Assembly (NCBI RefSeq): GCF_000003815.2
Contig: NC_049990.1
Coordinates: forward strand, 18,855,248 to 18,919,247
DNA length: 64,000 nucleotides
Reading direction: 5' to 3'
DNA from: Branchiostoma floridae
Taxonomy: Eukaryota; Chordata; Leptocardii; Amphioxiformes; Branchiostomatidae
Part shown: positions 61,101 to 61,831 of the stretch, one piece after another
Layout: every line of letters begins with the position of its first letter
Numbering within the stretch: position 1 is the first letter of the stretch
Position numbers and translations under genes: made by a program
The notes under the pieces: generated by a model
What the model saw: the letters and a program-made list of their open reading frames with translations, nothing else
Told to the model about the DNA's origin: nothing
Database searches by the model: none

Positions 61101-61831
61101 TACCAGAAGTCGATCTCTCTACCCCTTCTTGAGTTTTTTTCTCTTTCAAAGTCAGAAACTGAACCGGCTCCTGCAGTTCCAAAAAGCTACGAACTGAAAC
61201 CTCCACCACTTACTCTCTGCACCAAGAACTACCTGTCAAGAATCCGAGATATCAAAACTGGAAACTCCGCTTCAGCACCGTAAGAAGTTTCTAAGGGGCC
61301 CAAGATCTAATTATTTGAAGGTGTCATAAAGATCTGCCCACATATCAAATATCAATACGCTCCATCCAGGCCTTCTAGAGCCATGCTGTCCACCCACATG
61401 AATACATAGTACACATGTAAACGCTACCGAAAGCACAACCTTCTTTGCAAAGGTAATTAAGTTGTGACTGGTCACGGGGCTAATCTGTGCAATGTTTTTT
61501 TTTTCAAATTTCGTAAAAGAAACGTTGTATCCTTACACAATGACACACATTATTGAACGTTTCAAAGCGTTTGATGCTTATGGTAATGATGGCATGGGTC
61601 ATGGCATGTACCTTGTGTCTGCTTGCTGTAAAAATGTTGGCAGCTTGTTTCAAAATAAGTACTATTTATCGCTTCTTACCTGTAACGCGATTCCGCATGA
61701 CACATTGGAAACTGCTCCCGAGTCTAGATACACTCCCCGTAGTGGTGACGTAAACCGTATCCAGAACGCCAGGGTGAAGGCGACACTGAAATCAGCGTTG
61801 ACGTCTCTCAGGTTTGTTCGCGAGGAACAGT
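7972..61831 (-). CDS. PKD1-like: Polycystin-1-like receptor gene, 50 exons placed, both ends missing
   Basis: A giant spliced gene read right to left. Exons in order: 61831-61680, 45055-44899, 44527-44366, 43952-43293, 43037-42888, 42561-42073, 41954-41820, 41600-41442, 40983-40758, 40259-40091, 39859-39613, 39400-39283, 39042-38841, 38336-38178, 37638-37521, 37280-36651, 36477-36388, 35838-35666, 33845-33693, 33236-33092, 32796-32560, 32203-32001, 31289-31148, 30315-30163, 29133-28973, 28515-28335, 28016-27924, 27443-21225, 20944-20781, 20483-20374, 19945-19779, 19358-19182, 18650-18506, 18033-17889, 17745-17632, 17446-17297, 16891-16778, 16274-16143, 15863-15767, 15342-15137, 14605-14363, 14124-13963, 13488-13332, 13007-12804, 11467-11349, 10794-10570, 10054-9887, 9330-9170, 8766-8646, 8112-7972. 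All have GT/AG borders and every junction keeps frame. WSC-PKD-REJ-GPS-PLAT order identifies the polycystin-1 family (cell-surface and ciliary mechanosensory or ligand-sensing receptors). The LamG/F5-8C/PAN front is unlike vertebrate PKD1, which starts with LRRs. The start codon and most of the 11-TM region are not seen. Confidence 0.85.
8646..10054 (-). CDS. PKD1-like: PKD1-like exons 47-49: PLAT domain
   Basis: Exon 10054-9887 encodes YHYEVTVYTGMRKGAGTKS and VFF-type strand IFFILHGDNGKSRTRRL. Exon 9330-9170 encodes FSRGSVNQFLMSE and SLQIWHDNGEE with WYLNRVHVRDLQT. Exon 8766-8646 encodes YFICDDWLAVNLGDGQIKR and TLPVA. This is a complete cytoplasmic PLAT/LH2 beta-sandwich (lipid or partner binding) with the canonical 'TG...GAGT.S' and 'F.C..WLA...GDG...R' blocks, and it sits directly after TM1 as in all polycystin-1 proteins. 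Confidence 0.95.
10570..11467 (-). CDS. PKD1-like: PKD1-like exons 45-46: GPS autoproteolysis motif and TM1
   Basis: Exon 11467-11349 ends with CRYWDEAGDKWKGDGC. Exon 10794-10570 continues with ATICLCTHLTSF. Together they give the four-cysteine, two-tryptophan GPS motif with an intact HL/T cleavage site, so autoproteolysis is expected. A hydrophobic segment, YVLCTIIALVVIYLGMALLA, about 30 residues further on is TM1, followed by the basic ARRADQKD stretch. The intron inside the GPS (10795-11348) has no recognised feature. Confidence 0.95.
11534..12426. mobile_element. Non-autonomous TIR element in the intron before the GPS exon
   Basis: Sequence from 11534 (cttaggccatgttgatttga, continuing to ggatgacatcc) recurs inverted at about 12385-12426, where it ends catggccttaag. 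The match covers about 36 bases with one indel. Further in, gcgagcg and poly-A/poly-T stretches also mirror each other. The 0.9-kb interior has no gene, contains a G12 run near 11867, and looks like a MITE-sized DNA transposon. No unambiguous target-site duplication was found. Confidence 0.7.
12804..17745 (-). CDS. PKD1-like: PKD1-like exons 35-44: helical and GAIN-like region before the GPS
   Basis: Ten mainly phase-0 exons. Exons at 17446-17297 (LVASMMNT), 16274-16143 (NIVNAVYQTASLVNSVEAI) and 15863-15767 (ENMAERLQDL) are amphipathic helices. Exons 35, 37 and 40 are highly charged inserts (EAREEENTGEKLEER; QQEEKRQRREQ; QAKADKQRAKDEAEQKEQ). From 14605 the beta-rich part begins: KLSMTLEKSEPSML, NPFSWGQSANNINSPVMSL (14124-13963), DYTYHCFDVTNVGYEMHI (13488-13332) and GTWYLALQE (13007-12804). 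This matches the GAIN-domain region that wraps the GPS in polycystin-1. The charged inserts are unusual. Exon 35 has an alternative acceptor 30 bases downstream, also in frame. Confidence 0.8.
13640..13770. repeat. Imperfect inverted repeat in intron
   Basis: 'cactctccaaggagaagttg' with gtggggaag near 13651-13680 is mirrored by cctccccaccaacctctgca with tagagagt near 13739-13768. The arms are about 30 bases around a 60-base centre. It may be a small MITE or hairpin element. Confidence 0.5.
16500..16692. repeat. Inverted repeat with CGAAATGTC/GACGTTTC ends
   Basis: The left arm reads gacgtttcaatggccgtctg ... cctcagggcaa ... ctgactggttcac (16500-16562). The right arm reads gtgaaccagtcag ... 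ttgccctgaag ... gacggtcatcgaaatgtc (16630-16688). The two are imperfect complements of each other. The motif 'gacggt..cgaaa.gtc' also occurs at 53815-53836 and, in part, at 19590-19620 and 44098-44120, which suggests a common retroelement-derived end sequence. Confidence 0.6.
17889..20944 (-). CDS. PKD1-like: PKD1-like exons 29-34: main part of the REJ domain
   Basis: Six exons with consistent phases encode GISFTWFCRKAEDAF and GAGCFGEGQLL (20944-20781), VHSVYVFRVEARKDTR (20483-20374), CVENCRLK and ECTSCTTGDVSLDWEL (19945-19779), SLRFGSMYQIRVTG and FVTNTPPTGGNCTVQPSDG (19358-19182), GFALTTDFQMSCIGW and YGLTYKFW (18650-18506), and the phase 2-0 exon with PDPITLPLGPQKHNYTVDII (18033-17889). 'F.VRV.A.KD.R', 'CEENC..S' and 'NT.P.GG.C...P..G' are the REJ (receptor for egg jelly) signatures shared by polycystin-1 and sea urchin suREJ proteins. 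Note the NTPPTGGNC block. Confidence 0.92.
18066..18155 (-). mobile_element. LINE-type 3' tail with (GAAT)n
   Basis: From 18093 the plus strand reads gaagacctttattgtacatt, then tttgcc, then cttggctaagttcaggtcac. The complement of this occurs at 58066-58123. The copy is preceded by a (GAAT)n run (18072-18095), which becomes the 3' microsatellite tail when read on the minus strand. Matching short 3' ends with a simple-repeat tail and no 5' part are typical of truncated non-LTR retrotransposons. Confidence 0.6.
19575..19705 (+). repeat. Dispersed intronic repeat, copy A
   Basis: Contains cctgaaacgtctaaccgttt, catatccagttgctcgacta, and cttattacctggatgtctaa. The same ordered phrases occur at 38020-38110 and 44098-44200, all in introns of the PKD1-like gene, at about 75-85 percent similarity by eye. 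It may be a tail fragment of a retroelement family. Confidence 0.6.
20108..20299 (-). mobile_element. tRNA-derived SINE
   Basis: On the minus strand the head reads tagtccagtgg (plus 20285-20295), a good RNA polymerase III A box. About 45 bases later gttcgactcc (plus 20241-20250) is a good B box, in the spacing of a tRNA. The tRNA-like part is followed by about 120 bases of unrelated body, ending near 20108. It lies in the intron between exons 30 and 31 of the PKD1-like gene. Mismatched arms and the extra body make it a SINE rather than a working tRNA gene. Confidence 0.65.
21225..27443 (-). CDS. PKD1-like: PKD1-like exon 28: second WSC, PKD repeat array and start of REJ
   Basis: A single 6,219-base exon (phase 1-1). 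It opens after the acceptor gatccttttgcag with a WSC domain (YIIGCINGV, GCRRACGRL, CLCARS; to about 27170). About 17-18 PKD (Ig-like) repeats follow with the WDFGDG and GxYxVxVxAxN motifs; clear examples lie at about 26790, 25660, 25090, 24500, 24200, 23910, 23620, 23330, 23050, 22490 and 22170. From about 26060 to 22310 two repeat types alternate about every 290 bases. REJ starts near 21710 (CERPFVRVLGIGRF) and reaches SFDPDDPHSS at the exon end. The array is rich in NxS/T sites. PKD repeats are force-bearing ectodomain modules. Human PKD1 also packs most of its PKD repeats in one large exon (exon 15). Confidence 0.93.
27924..29133 (-). CDS. PKD1-like: PKD1-like exons 25-27: second F5/8C-like domain
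   Basis: Exon 29133-28973 encodes ARVTIDNSLERPWWAIGL and YYIVYDLQ. Exon 28515-28335 encodes VSKLAIQSASNQHN and the FTVMTA strand with EVQIFTGFNVTG. Exon 28016-27924 encodes LWKIHFSST and SPAVGEIAFFGNLG. The segment order fits a galactose-binding-like (F5/8C) fold, but more diverged than the first copy. The intron between exons 26 and 27 contains a CTACT/ACTCT pentanucleotide microsatellite. Confidence 0.8.
28188..28312 (+). repeat. (CTACT)n / (ACTCT)n microsatellite
   Basis: About 24 tandem copies of a pentanucleotide (actct) with a few c variants lie in the intron between exons 26 and 27 of the PKD1-like gene, ending only 23 bases from the donor of exon 26. Pol slippage variation is likely. 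Confidence 0.95.
28916..28962 (+). repeat. (AAAC)n microsatellite
   Basis: Runs of 'aaacaaacaaag' and 'aaacaaacaaacaaacata' sit directly downstream (in gene direction) of exon 25 of the PKD1-like gene. Confidence 0.9.
29499..29926. mobile_element. Long, near-perfect inverted repeat in intron
   Basis: The left arm (about 29499-29615) contains atgactgtttttgaaaaggt, acctcccaaattttcgatgt and ctaccagtacatcatcttca. The right arm (about 29810-29926) is its complement with only a few mismatches. A smaller inner palindrome (cctaatctcagttctcgcga / gtctcacgagacatgagact) and a G-rich centre (ggaggcggggggaggg) lie between. The high arm identity implies a recent event such as a MITE insertion or an inverted duplication. 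It lies between exons 24 and 25. Confidence 0.75.
30163..32203 (-). CDS. PKD1-like: PKD1-like exons 22-24: LamG module 7
   Basis: Exon 32203-32001 encodes LGDYPNQCLSDPRLC and YGFTLAFSFK. Exon 31289-31148 encodes WAHIALKWYPEGGLFLSVDG. Exon 30315-30163 encodes STFYIGRGLI and VKIKSIYFWEGLRDLENL. It belongs to the same 'YPxQCLxxPxxC' subtype as modules 2 and 3. Outer borders are phase 1, internal ones phase 0 and 1. Confidence 0.88.
30316..31147. other. Intron 23-24, nothing recognised
   Basis: AT-rich intron of the PKD1-like gene. No repeat with an obvious partner in the window, and no open frame with domain signal. Confidence 0.5.
32560..32796 (-). CDS. PKD1-like: PKD1-like exon 21: PAN/apple-like domain
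   Basis: A 237-base phase 1-1 exon encodes about 79 residues: RPGDCYGNDI, LEECAERCTSHPDCVAFIF, DNKRCHPKIRTC and VIYDRN. The C-x-x-x-C ... C-x-x-F spacing with a conserved 'C..HPDC.AF' segment fits PAN_4/apple-like modules used for protein or carbohydrate binding. The domain is not part of vertebrate PKD1. Confidence 0.8.
33092..35838 (-). CDS. PKD1-like: PKD1-like exons 18-20: first F5/8C (discoidin)-like domain
   Basis: Exon 35838-35666 encodes LGMESGAIPDGSIMASSFYD and ends WLTHVRNIGEWLQ. Exon 33845-33693 encodes VDLGEVKIITGTIIQGR and VTSYKLQYGTD. Exon 33236-33092 encodes VFPGNIDKNTPVTNLL, ARYVRLVAQSWHN and MRAEILGC. These are all the signature segments of coagulation factor 5/8 C-terminal (discoidin) domains, which bind cell-surface carbohydrates, lipids or matrix. 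The 1.8-kb intron before exon 19 holds two families of tandem repeats. Confidence 0.92.
34370..34730. repeat. Degenerate tandem repeat in intron 18-19, first family
   Basis: Phrases of the type 'agaccagtccaaaat', 'ccaaaactgaatttgaaaaa', 'ctccgtgcaaaaat' and 'tagaccagtccagaaat' recur about every 100-130 bases (about 34351, 34386, 34428, 34590, 34648), with strong divergence between copies. No coding potential is supported, although minus-strand frames are open by chance. Confidence 0.55.
34860..35475 (+). repeat. Tandem repeat of about 165 bp in intron 18-19
   Basis: The segment 'ccaaa..tcaggtcattcgg' with a following 'accatggtgcaggagccaaa' recurs at about 34932, 35093, 35260 and 35423, a period of 161-167 bases. 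Between copies lies 'aagcattttgttgtactgta' with 'gttattgaat'. Four diverged units; noncoding. Confidence 0.75.
35877..36190. mobile_element. Small relative of the foldback-element repeat
   Basis: The start reads tatttatcacattattttag, almost the same as the terminal block of the 4-kb foldback element, and is followed by a similar spacer. Three units then carry 'tactagtaaaataatgtgat' and 'tatcacattatttc' arms around a 'ctggggtgc' loop (about 36020-36180). This has the same design, a stem ending in ATGTGATA with a GGGGTGC-type loop, but a different outer stem. Only the left end is clear. It abuts exon 17 of the PKD1-like gene. Confidence 0.6.
36388..36477 (-). CDS. PKD1-like: PKD1-like exon 17: acidic linker
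   Basis: A 90-base phase 1-1 exon encodes about 30 residues rich in Glu, Asn and Ser (EHMTESLQEKQWELVTES and on), with no domain. It links LamG 6 to the first discoidin-like domain. Being symmetrical and short it could be alternatively skipped, but the sequence alone does not show this. Confidence 0.7.
36651..37280 (-). CDS. PKD1-like: PKD1-like exon 16: LamG-like module 6 in one exon
   Basis: The 630-base exon starts and ends in phase 1 and encodes about 210 residues: SLYVHQRGAHIDLTNAFY, SLSVGFWITVYRG, AFLVLQSTTGELRLYVNEAF, and the closing SIRSLWLEEAV. The order of strands fits a LamG/ConA-like jellyroll, although cysteine positions differ from module 2. It is the second single-exon module of this type. 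Confidence 0.75.
37521..39400 (-). CDS. PKD1-like: PKD1-like exons 12-15: LamG module 5
   Basis: Four exons: ELYFSMEDSNIAS opening strand (39400-39283); CSEGFTISFWMFVTS with GVGVYYDP (39042-38841); RWTHVAFTWHPLELTLSVYL and DGKLYEV (38336-38178); and VVLDEFRWIERM with ISQLYG (37638-37521). It is the clearest LamG-like module of the gene. Outer borders are phase 1. The intron before exon 14 contains a 24-27-base tandem repeat, and the one before exon 15 a dispersed repeat. Confidence 0.88.
38020..38115 (+). repeat. Dispersed intronic repeat, copy B
   Basis: Contains aaaatcatatcctgtttctt and gagtagctg, then cttattacctggatgtctaa and cttcatcgacg. These are the same phrases in the same order as at 19625-19700 and 44120-44190. 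Confidence 0.6.
38400..38620 (+). repeat. Degenerate 24-27-bp tandem repeat
   Basis: The phrase 'ggtaaatattgcagtgttag' with 'tgtgta' recurs about every 24-27 bases in an intron of the PKD1-like gene (between exons 13 and 14). It creates open frames on both strands with a repetitive hydrophobic product, which I do not consider coding. Confidence 0.8.
38718..38812 (+). repeat. Direct duplication of about 45 bp
   Basis: 'gatgagaaaattcatttaag' followed by tataaaagtacatgtcata occurs twice in tandem, at about 38722 and 38768, with one mismatch in the quoted part. Confidence 0.85.
39613..40983 (-). CDS. PKD1-like: PKD1-like exons 9-11: LamG module 4
   Basis: Exon 40983-40758 holds NYVHLTAGSFLHC and MECLADMTC. 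Exon 40259-40091 holds AVLQLTCDPGTVTC and WDIGEYSINF. Exon 39859-39613 holds EDYKLEAYLNNEKV, TLYLGPWTGD and WWLEESDVTESL. Together they make a LamG-like module that is more diverged than the others, with extra cysteines and no WTHVA-type strand. The module is bounded by phase 1; the internal junctions are phase 2 and 0. Confidence 0.75.
41442..41954 (-). CDS. PKD1-like: PKD1-like exons 7-8: first WSC domain
   Basis: Exon 41954-41820 begins YMGCYKTGP and includes NVEICLSYC and HHFAG. Exon 41600-41442 continues with GTDCHCGS, SSCDFLCPGN and QICGG, then ALSVF. This is the complete eight-cysteine WSC (cell wall integrity and stress response component) fold, a putative carbohydrate-binding domain that is also found once in human PKD1. 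Both ends are phase 1. Confidence 0.9.
42073..43037 (-). CDS. PKD1-like: PKD1-like exons 5-6: LamG module 3
   Basis: Exon 43037-42888 carries the opening strand (VNGTVSLTSGVIGNAVKI). Exon 42561-42073 carries FPHDCLGSSTNC, GFTLAVWMKVDIGGSG, WLHVALVWEPG, the YVGRDNN turn and the LDEVFFQEDIQHLYG ending. Both outer borders are phase 1, as is the internal one. The intron between them has no recognised feature. Confidence 0.85.
43293..43952 (-). CDS. PKD1-like: PKD1-like exon 4: LamG module 2 in a single exon
   Basis: This 660-base exon starts and ends in phase 1 and encodes one complete LamG/pentraxin-like module of about 220 residues. It contains FPGQCLGSPIYC, GFTVSIWVK, a WSSIQFSW strand, YNDTMLHIGTRGRDDGAC, and the closing LDNFFFTEKV and ALELYG. 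Several NxS/T glycosylation sites are present. The FPGQCLG..C motif marks the same subtype as modules 3 and 7. A phase-1/phase-1 single-exon module is ideal for exon shuffling. Confidence 0.85.
44095..44215 (+). repeat. Dispersed intronic repeat, copy C
   Basis: Contains aagaaacgtccaaccgtttc and atgtccagtagcttgagtaa, then cttattatctggatgtctaa. It is the third copy of the family seen at 19575 and 38020. Confidence 0.6.
44366..45055 (-). CDS. PKD1-like: PKD1-like exons 2-3: rest of LamG module 1
   Basis: Exon 45055-44899 encodes EFFIRADGNMWKSLLE and then WTHLAFSW, the hallmark of the middle strands of LamG-like modules, ending in phase 1. Exon 44527-44366 completes the module with TIDEIRFNDRQL and ILYG, the 'IDDI.F....L...LYG' ending also seen in modules 2, 3 and 5. 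The 44528-44898 intron has no recognised feature. Confidence 0.8.
45480..45740 (-). pseudogene. Decayed non-LTR reverse transcriptase fragment, PAQR unit 1
   Basis: Read on the minus strand in broken frames: EAFDIINHDI (compare KAFDTINHD of non-LTR reverse transcriptases) and then FGVPQGN, the conserved GVPQGS region. Stops and frameshifts are frequent. Related fragments sit at the same relative place in the other three PAQR units. Confidence 0.65.
46000..46015 (+). other. Candidate 5' UTR exon end, PAQR unit 1
   Basis: 'tctacacaactcagacacag' followed by gtaaat is conserved before each of the four PAQR genes (donor after 46015, 49587, 53123 and 57049), about 1.0-1.7 kb upstream of the coding start, while the coding exon itself begins after an acceptor. 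This suggests a noncoding first exon. The 5' border is unknown. Confidence 0.45.
47015..48418 (+). CDS. Membrane progestin receptor-type PAQR protein, copy 1
   Basis: Two coding exons: 47015-47219 (after acceptor ttccaatcag, which ends at 46973) and 47661-48418, phase 1, 320 residues. The N terminus has EPYVLTGYRPP, WRFYLMSIFSQHNE and NVWTHLLP, very close to the PAQR7/PAQR8 (mPR alpha/beta) pattern. SACAHLLHS gives the SxxxH motif, IFDYLGIAYHSYTSG the conserved Asp, and GHGHQIFHV the HxxxH motif: the three metal-site elements of the PAQR/CREST family. Seven or eight hydrophobic segments are visible. The length matches vertebrate mPRs (about 330-350). It is inferred to be a plasma-membrane steroid receptor. 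Unlike the other three copies it has Leu instead of Trp in VTLMHVNH. It is nested in an intron of the opposite-strand PKD1-like gene. Confidence 0.9.
49010..49335 (-). pseudogene. Decayed reverse transcriptase fragment, PAQR unit 2
   Basis: The minus strand gives DEAFDIISHGIC, followed after stops by a degenerate 'PQGSCFG'-like block near 49150-49180. It is the same remnant as at 45480 and lies in the same position relative to the downstream PAQR gene. Confidence 0.55.
49571..49587 (+). other. Candidate 5' UTR exon end, PAQR unit 2
   Basis: 'tctacacaacacggtcacag' precedes a donor gtaaag. It is equivalent to the block at 46015 in unit 1 and lies 959 bases before the coding start. Confidence 0.4.
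50546..51950 (+). CDS. Membrane progestin receptor-type PAQR protein, copy 2
   Basis: Exons 50546-50750 and 51193-51950, 320 residues. The second exon differs from copy 1 at only two residues (Ala/Val in SSEVSFF, Leu/Trp in TWMHVNH). The first exon differs at about seven of 68 (for example SG for PD at the start, GYRHPQQS for GYRPPQQP). All family motifs are intact (HNETMNVWTHL, SACAH, GHGHQIFH). It is inferred to be a functional recent duplicate of copy 1. Confidence 0.9.
52528..52870 (-). pseudogene. Decayed reverse transcriptase fragment, PAQR unit 3
   Basis: On the minus strand a partly open frame reads AQGSCFGLVLFFIFPNDLND, a worn version of the 'PQGS.LGPLLF.I..NDL' block of non-LTR reverse transcriptases. 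The upstream EAFDII block lies near 52840-52860. Confidence 0.65.
53107..53123 (+). other. Candidate 5' UTR exon end, PAQR unit 3
   Basis: 'tctacacaactcaggcacag' precedes the good donor gtaagg, 1,344 bases before the coding start. The larger gap than in units 1-2 is explained by the insertion at about 53500-53890. Confidence 0.45.
53500..53890 (+). mobile_element. Retroelement-like insertion with GAAACGTC end, unit 3 only
   Basis: Contains three degenerate repeats of gttacct..tgtttatttagaac (53640-53760) and then ctgatgaagaacggtggaca, ccgttcgaaacgtctatc. A 'TGATGAAG...hairpin...CGAAACGT' end is known from retroelements of the Penelope-like kind. I recognise it by pattern only. The block is missing from the matching place in PAQR units 1 and 2. 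Confidence 0.5.
54467..55899 (+). CDS. Membrane progestin receptor-type PAQR protein, copy 3
   Basis: Exons 54467-54671 and 55139-55899, 321 residues. The start is the ATG equivalent to the other copies; an in-frame ATG at 54410 lies before the putative acceptor (aacag, ends 54426), so it is not used. It is the most diverged copy: FSKNNETMN replaces FSQHNETMN, SDEAGFTTSD carries one extra residue, and SAFAHLLHS and GSEMPQRLFPGGCD differ. SxxxH, FDYLGI and GHGHQIFH are intact. The ligand may therefore differ from copies 1, 2 and 4. Confidence 0.9.
56450..56795 (-). pseudogene. Reverse transcriptase fragment, best preserved, PAQR unit 4
   Basis: The minus strand reads, without a stop, CGVPQHSCLGPLLFSIFAND followed by LPTTMTKNG and IMYEDGI. 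This is the GVPQGS...LGPLLF..F.NDLP region leading to a worn YADD box (here YEDG). Further upstream in gene sense is EAFDIINHDIC. It is a clear non-LTR retrotransposon reverse transcriptase remnant. Confidence 0.75.
57033..57049 (+). other. Candidate 5' UTR exon end, PAQR unit 4
   Basis: 'tctacacaactcggacacag' precedes a weaker donor, gtatta. It is homologous to the blocks ahead of the other three genes. Confidence 0.35.
57771..58128 (+). mobile_element. Retroelement 3' fragment inserted in PAQR unit 4
   Basis: In units 1 and 2 'catatcattatgcaaatcta' is continuous. In unit 4 about 358 bases intervene between attattat and acaaatct. The insert ends gggcaaaaatgtacaataaa ggtcttcgaatcataat, which matches (inverted) the sequence at 18093-18150 and contains an AATAAA hexamer. 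It is a 5'-truncated non-LTR element copy younger than the unit duplication. Confidence 0.65.
58391..58446 (+). pseudogene. Truncated ghost copy of PAQR first coding exon
   Basis: Starts MPDMKRSLTIDEVPDVHKE exactly like the working first exons, preceded by the same acceptor region (ends 58349), and then breaks off at cacaaggag, where the sequence jumps back to 'caaatctatatctg'. The full exon follows at 58732. It is the result of a tandem duplication of about 317 bases (58130-58446 and 58447 onward). Confidence 0.9.
58732..60123 (+). CDS. Membrane progestin receptor-type PAQR protein, copy 4
   Basis: Exons 58732-58936 and 59366-60123, 320 residues. It has MPYMKRSL at the start, EPYVLTGYRPP, FSQHNETMNVWTHLIP, SACAHLLHS, IFDFLGIAFH (Phe for Tyr after Asp) and GHGHQIFHV. 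The second exon starts G/AA GAC, so residue 69 is Glu where copies 1-3 have Asp. All core residues are present. Preceded by the ghost exon at 58391, which lies in the 5' intron and could compete for splicing. Confidence 0.9.
60736..60741 (+). promoter_or_regulatory. Polyadenylation signal of PAQR copy 4
   Basis: AATAAA about 610 bases after the stop codon. The aligned place in copies 1 and 2 reads agataaaac (48927 and 52467 regions), lacking the canonical hexamer, so these copies must use another site. Confidence 0.5.
61152..61279 (+). other. Orphan exon-like segment
   Basis: A strong polypyrimidine acceptor (gagtttttttctctttcaaag) is followed by 128 bases open in one frame (SETEPAPAVPKSYELKPPP, then TLCTKNYLSRIRDIKTG) and a strong donor CACC/gtaagaag. 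If not spliced, a stop follows at once. No domain is recognised. It could be an exon of an unknown plus-strand gene, an alternative PAQR exon, or a remnant of a retroelement. Confidence 0.3.
61680..61831 (-). CDS. PKD1-like: PKD1-like exon 1 (first found): N-terminal half of LamG module 1
   Basis: A phase-1 acceptor (accatcaacag) and phase-0 donor (TTACAG/gtaagaag) bound 152 coding bases. The product contains FSVAFTLAFWIRFTS, the conserved strand of LamG/concanavalin-like modules (compare GFTLAVWMK and GFTISFWMF in later modules of this gene), followed by YLDSGAVSNVSCGIALQ. The next exon, 16.6 kb away, begins in the matching phase and supplies the following strands, so I join them across the PAQR cluster. 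Earlier exons including the signal peptide must lie at higher coordinates or outside the window. Confidence 0.7.
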
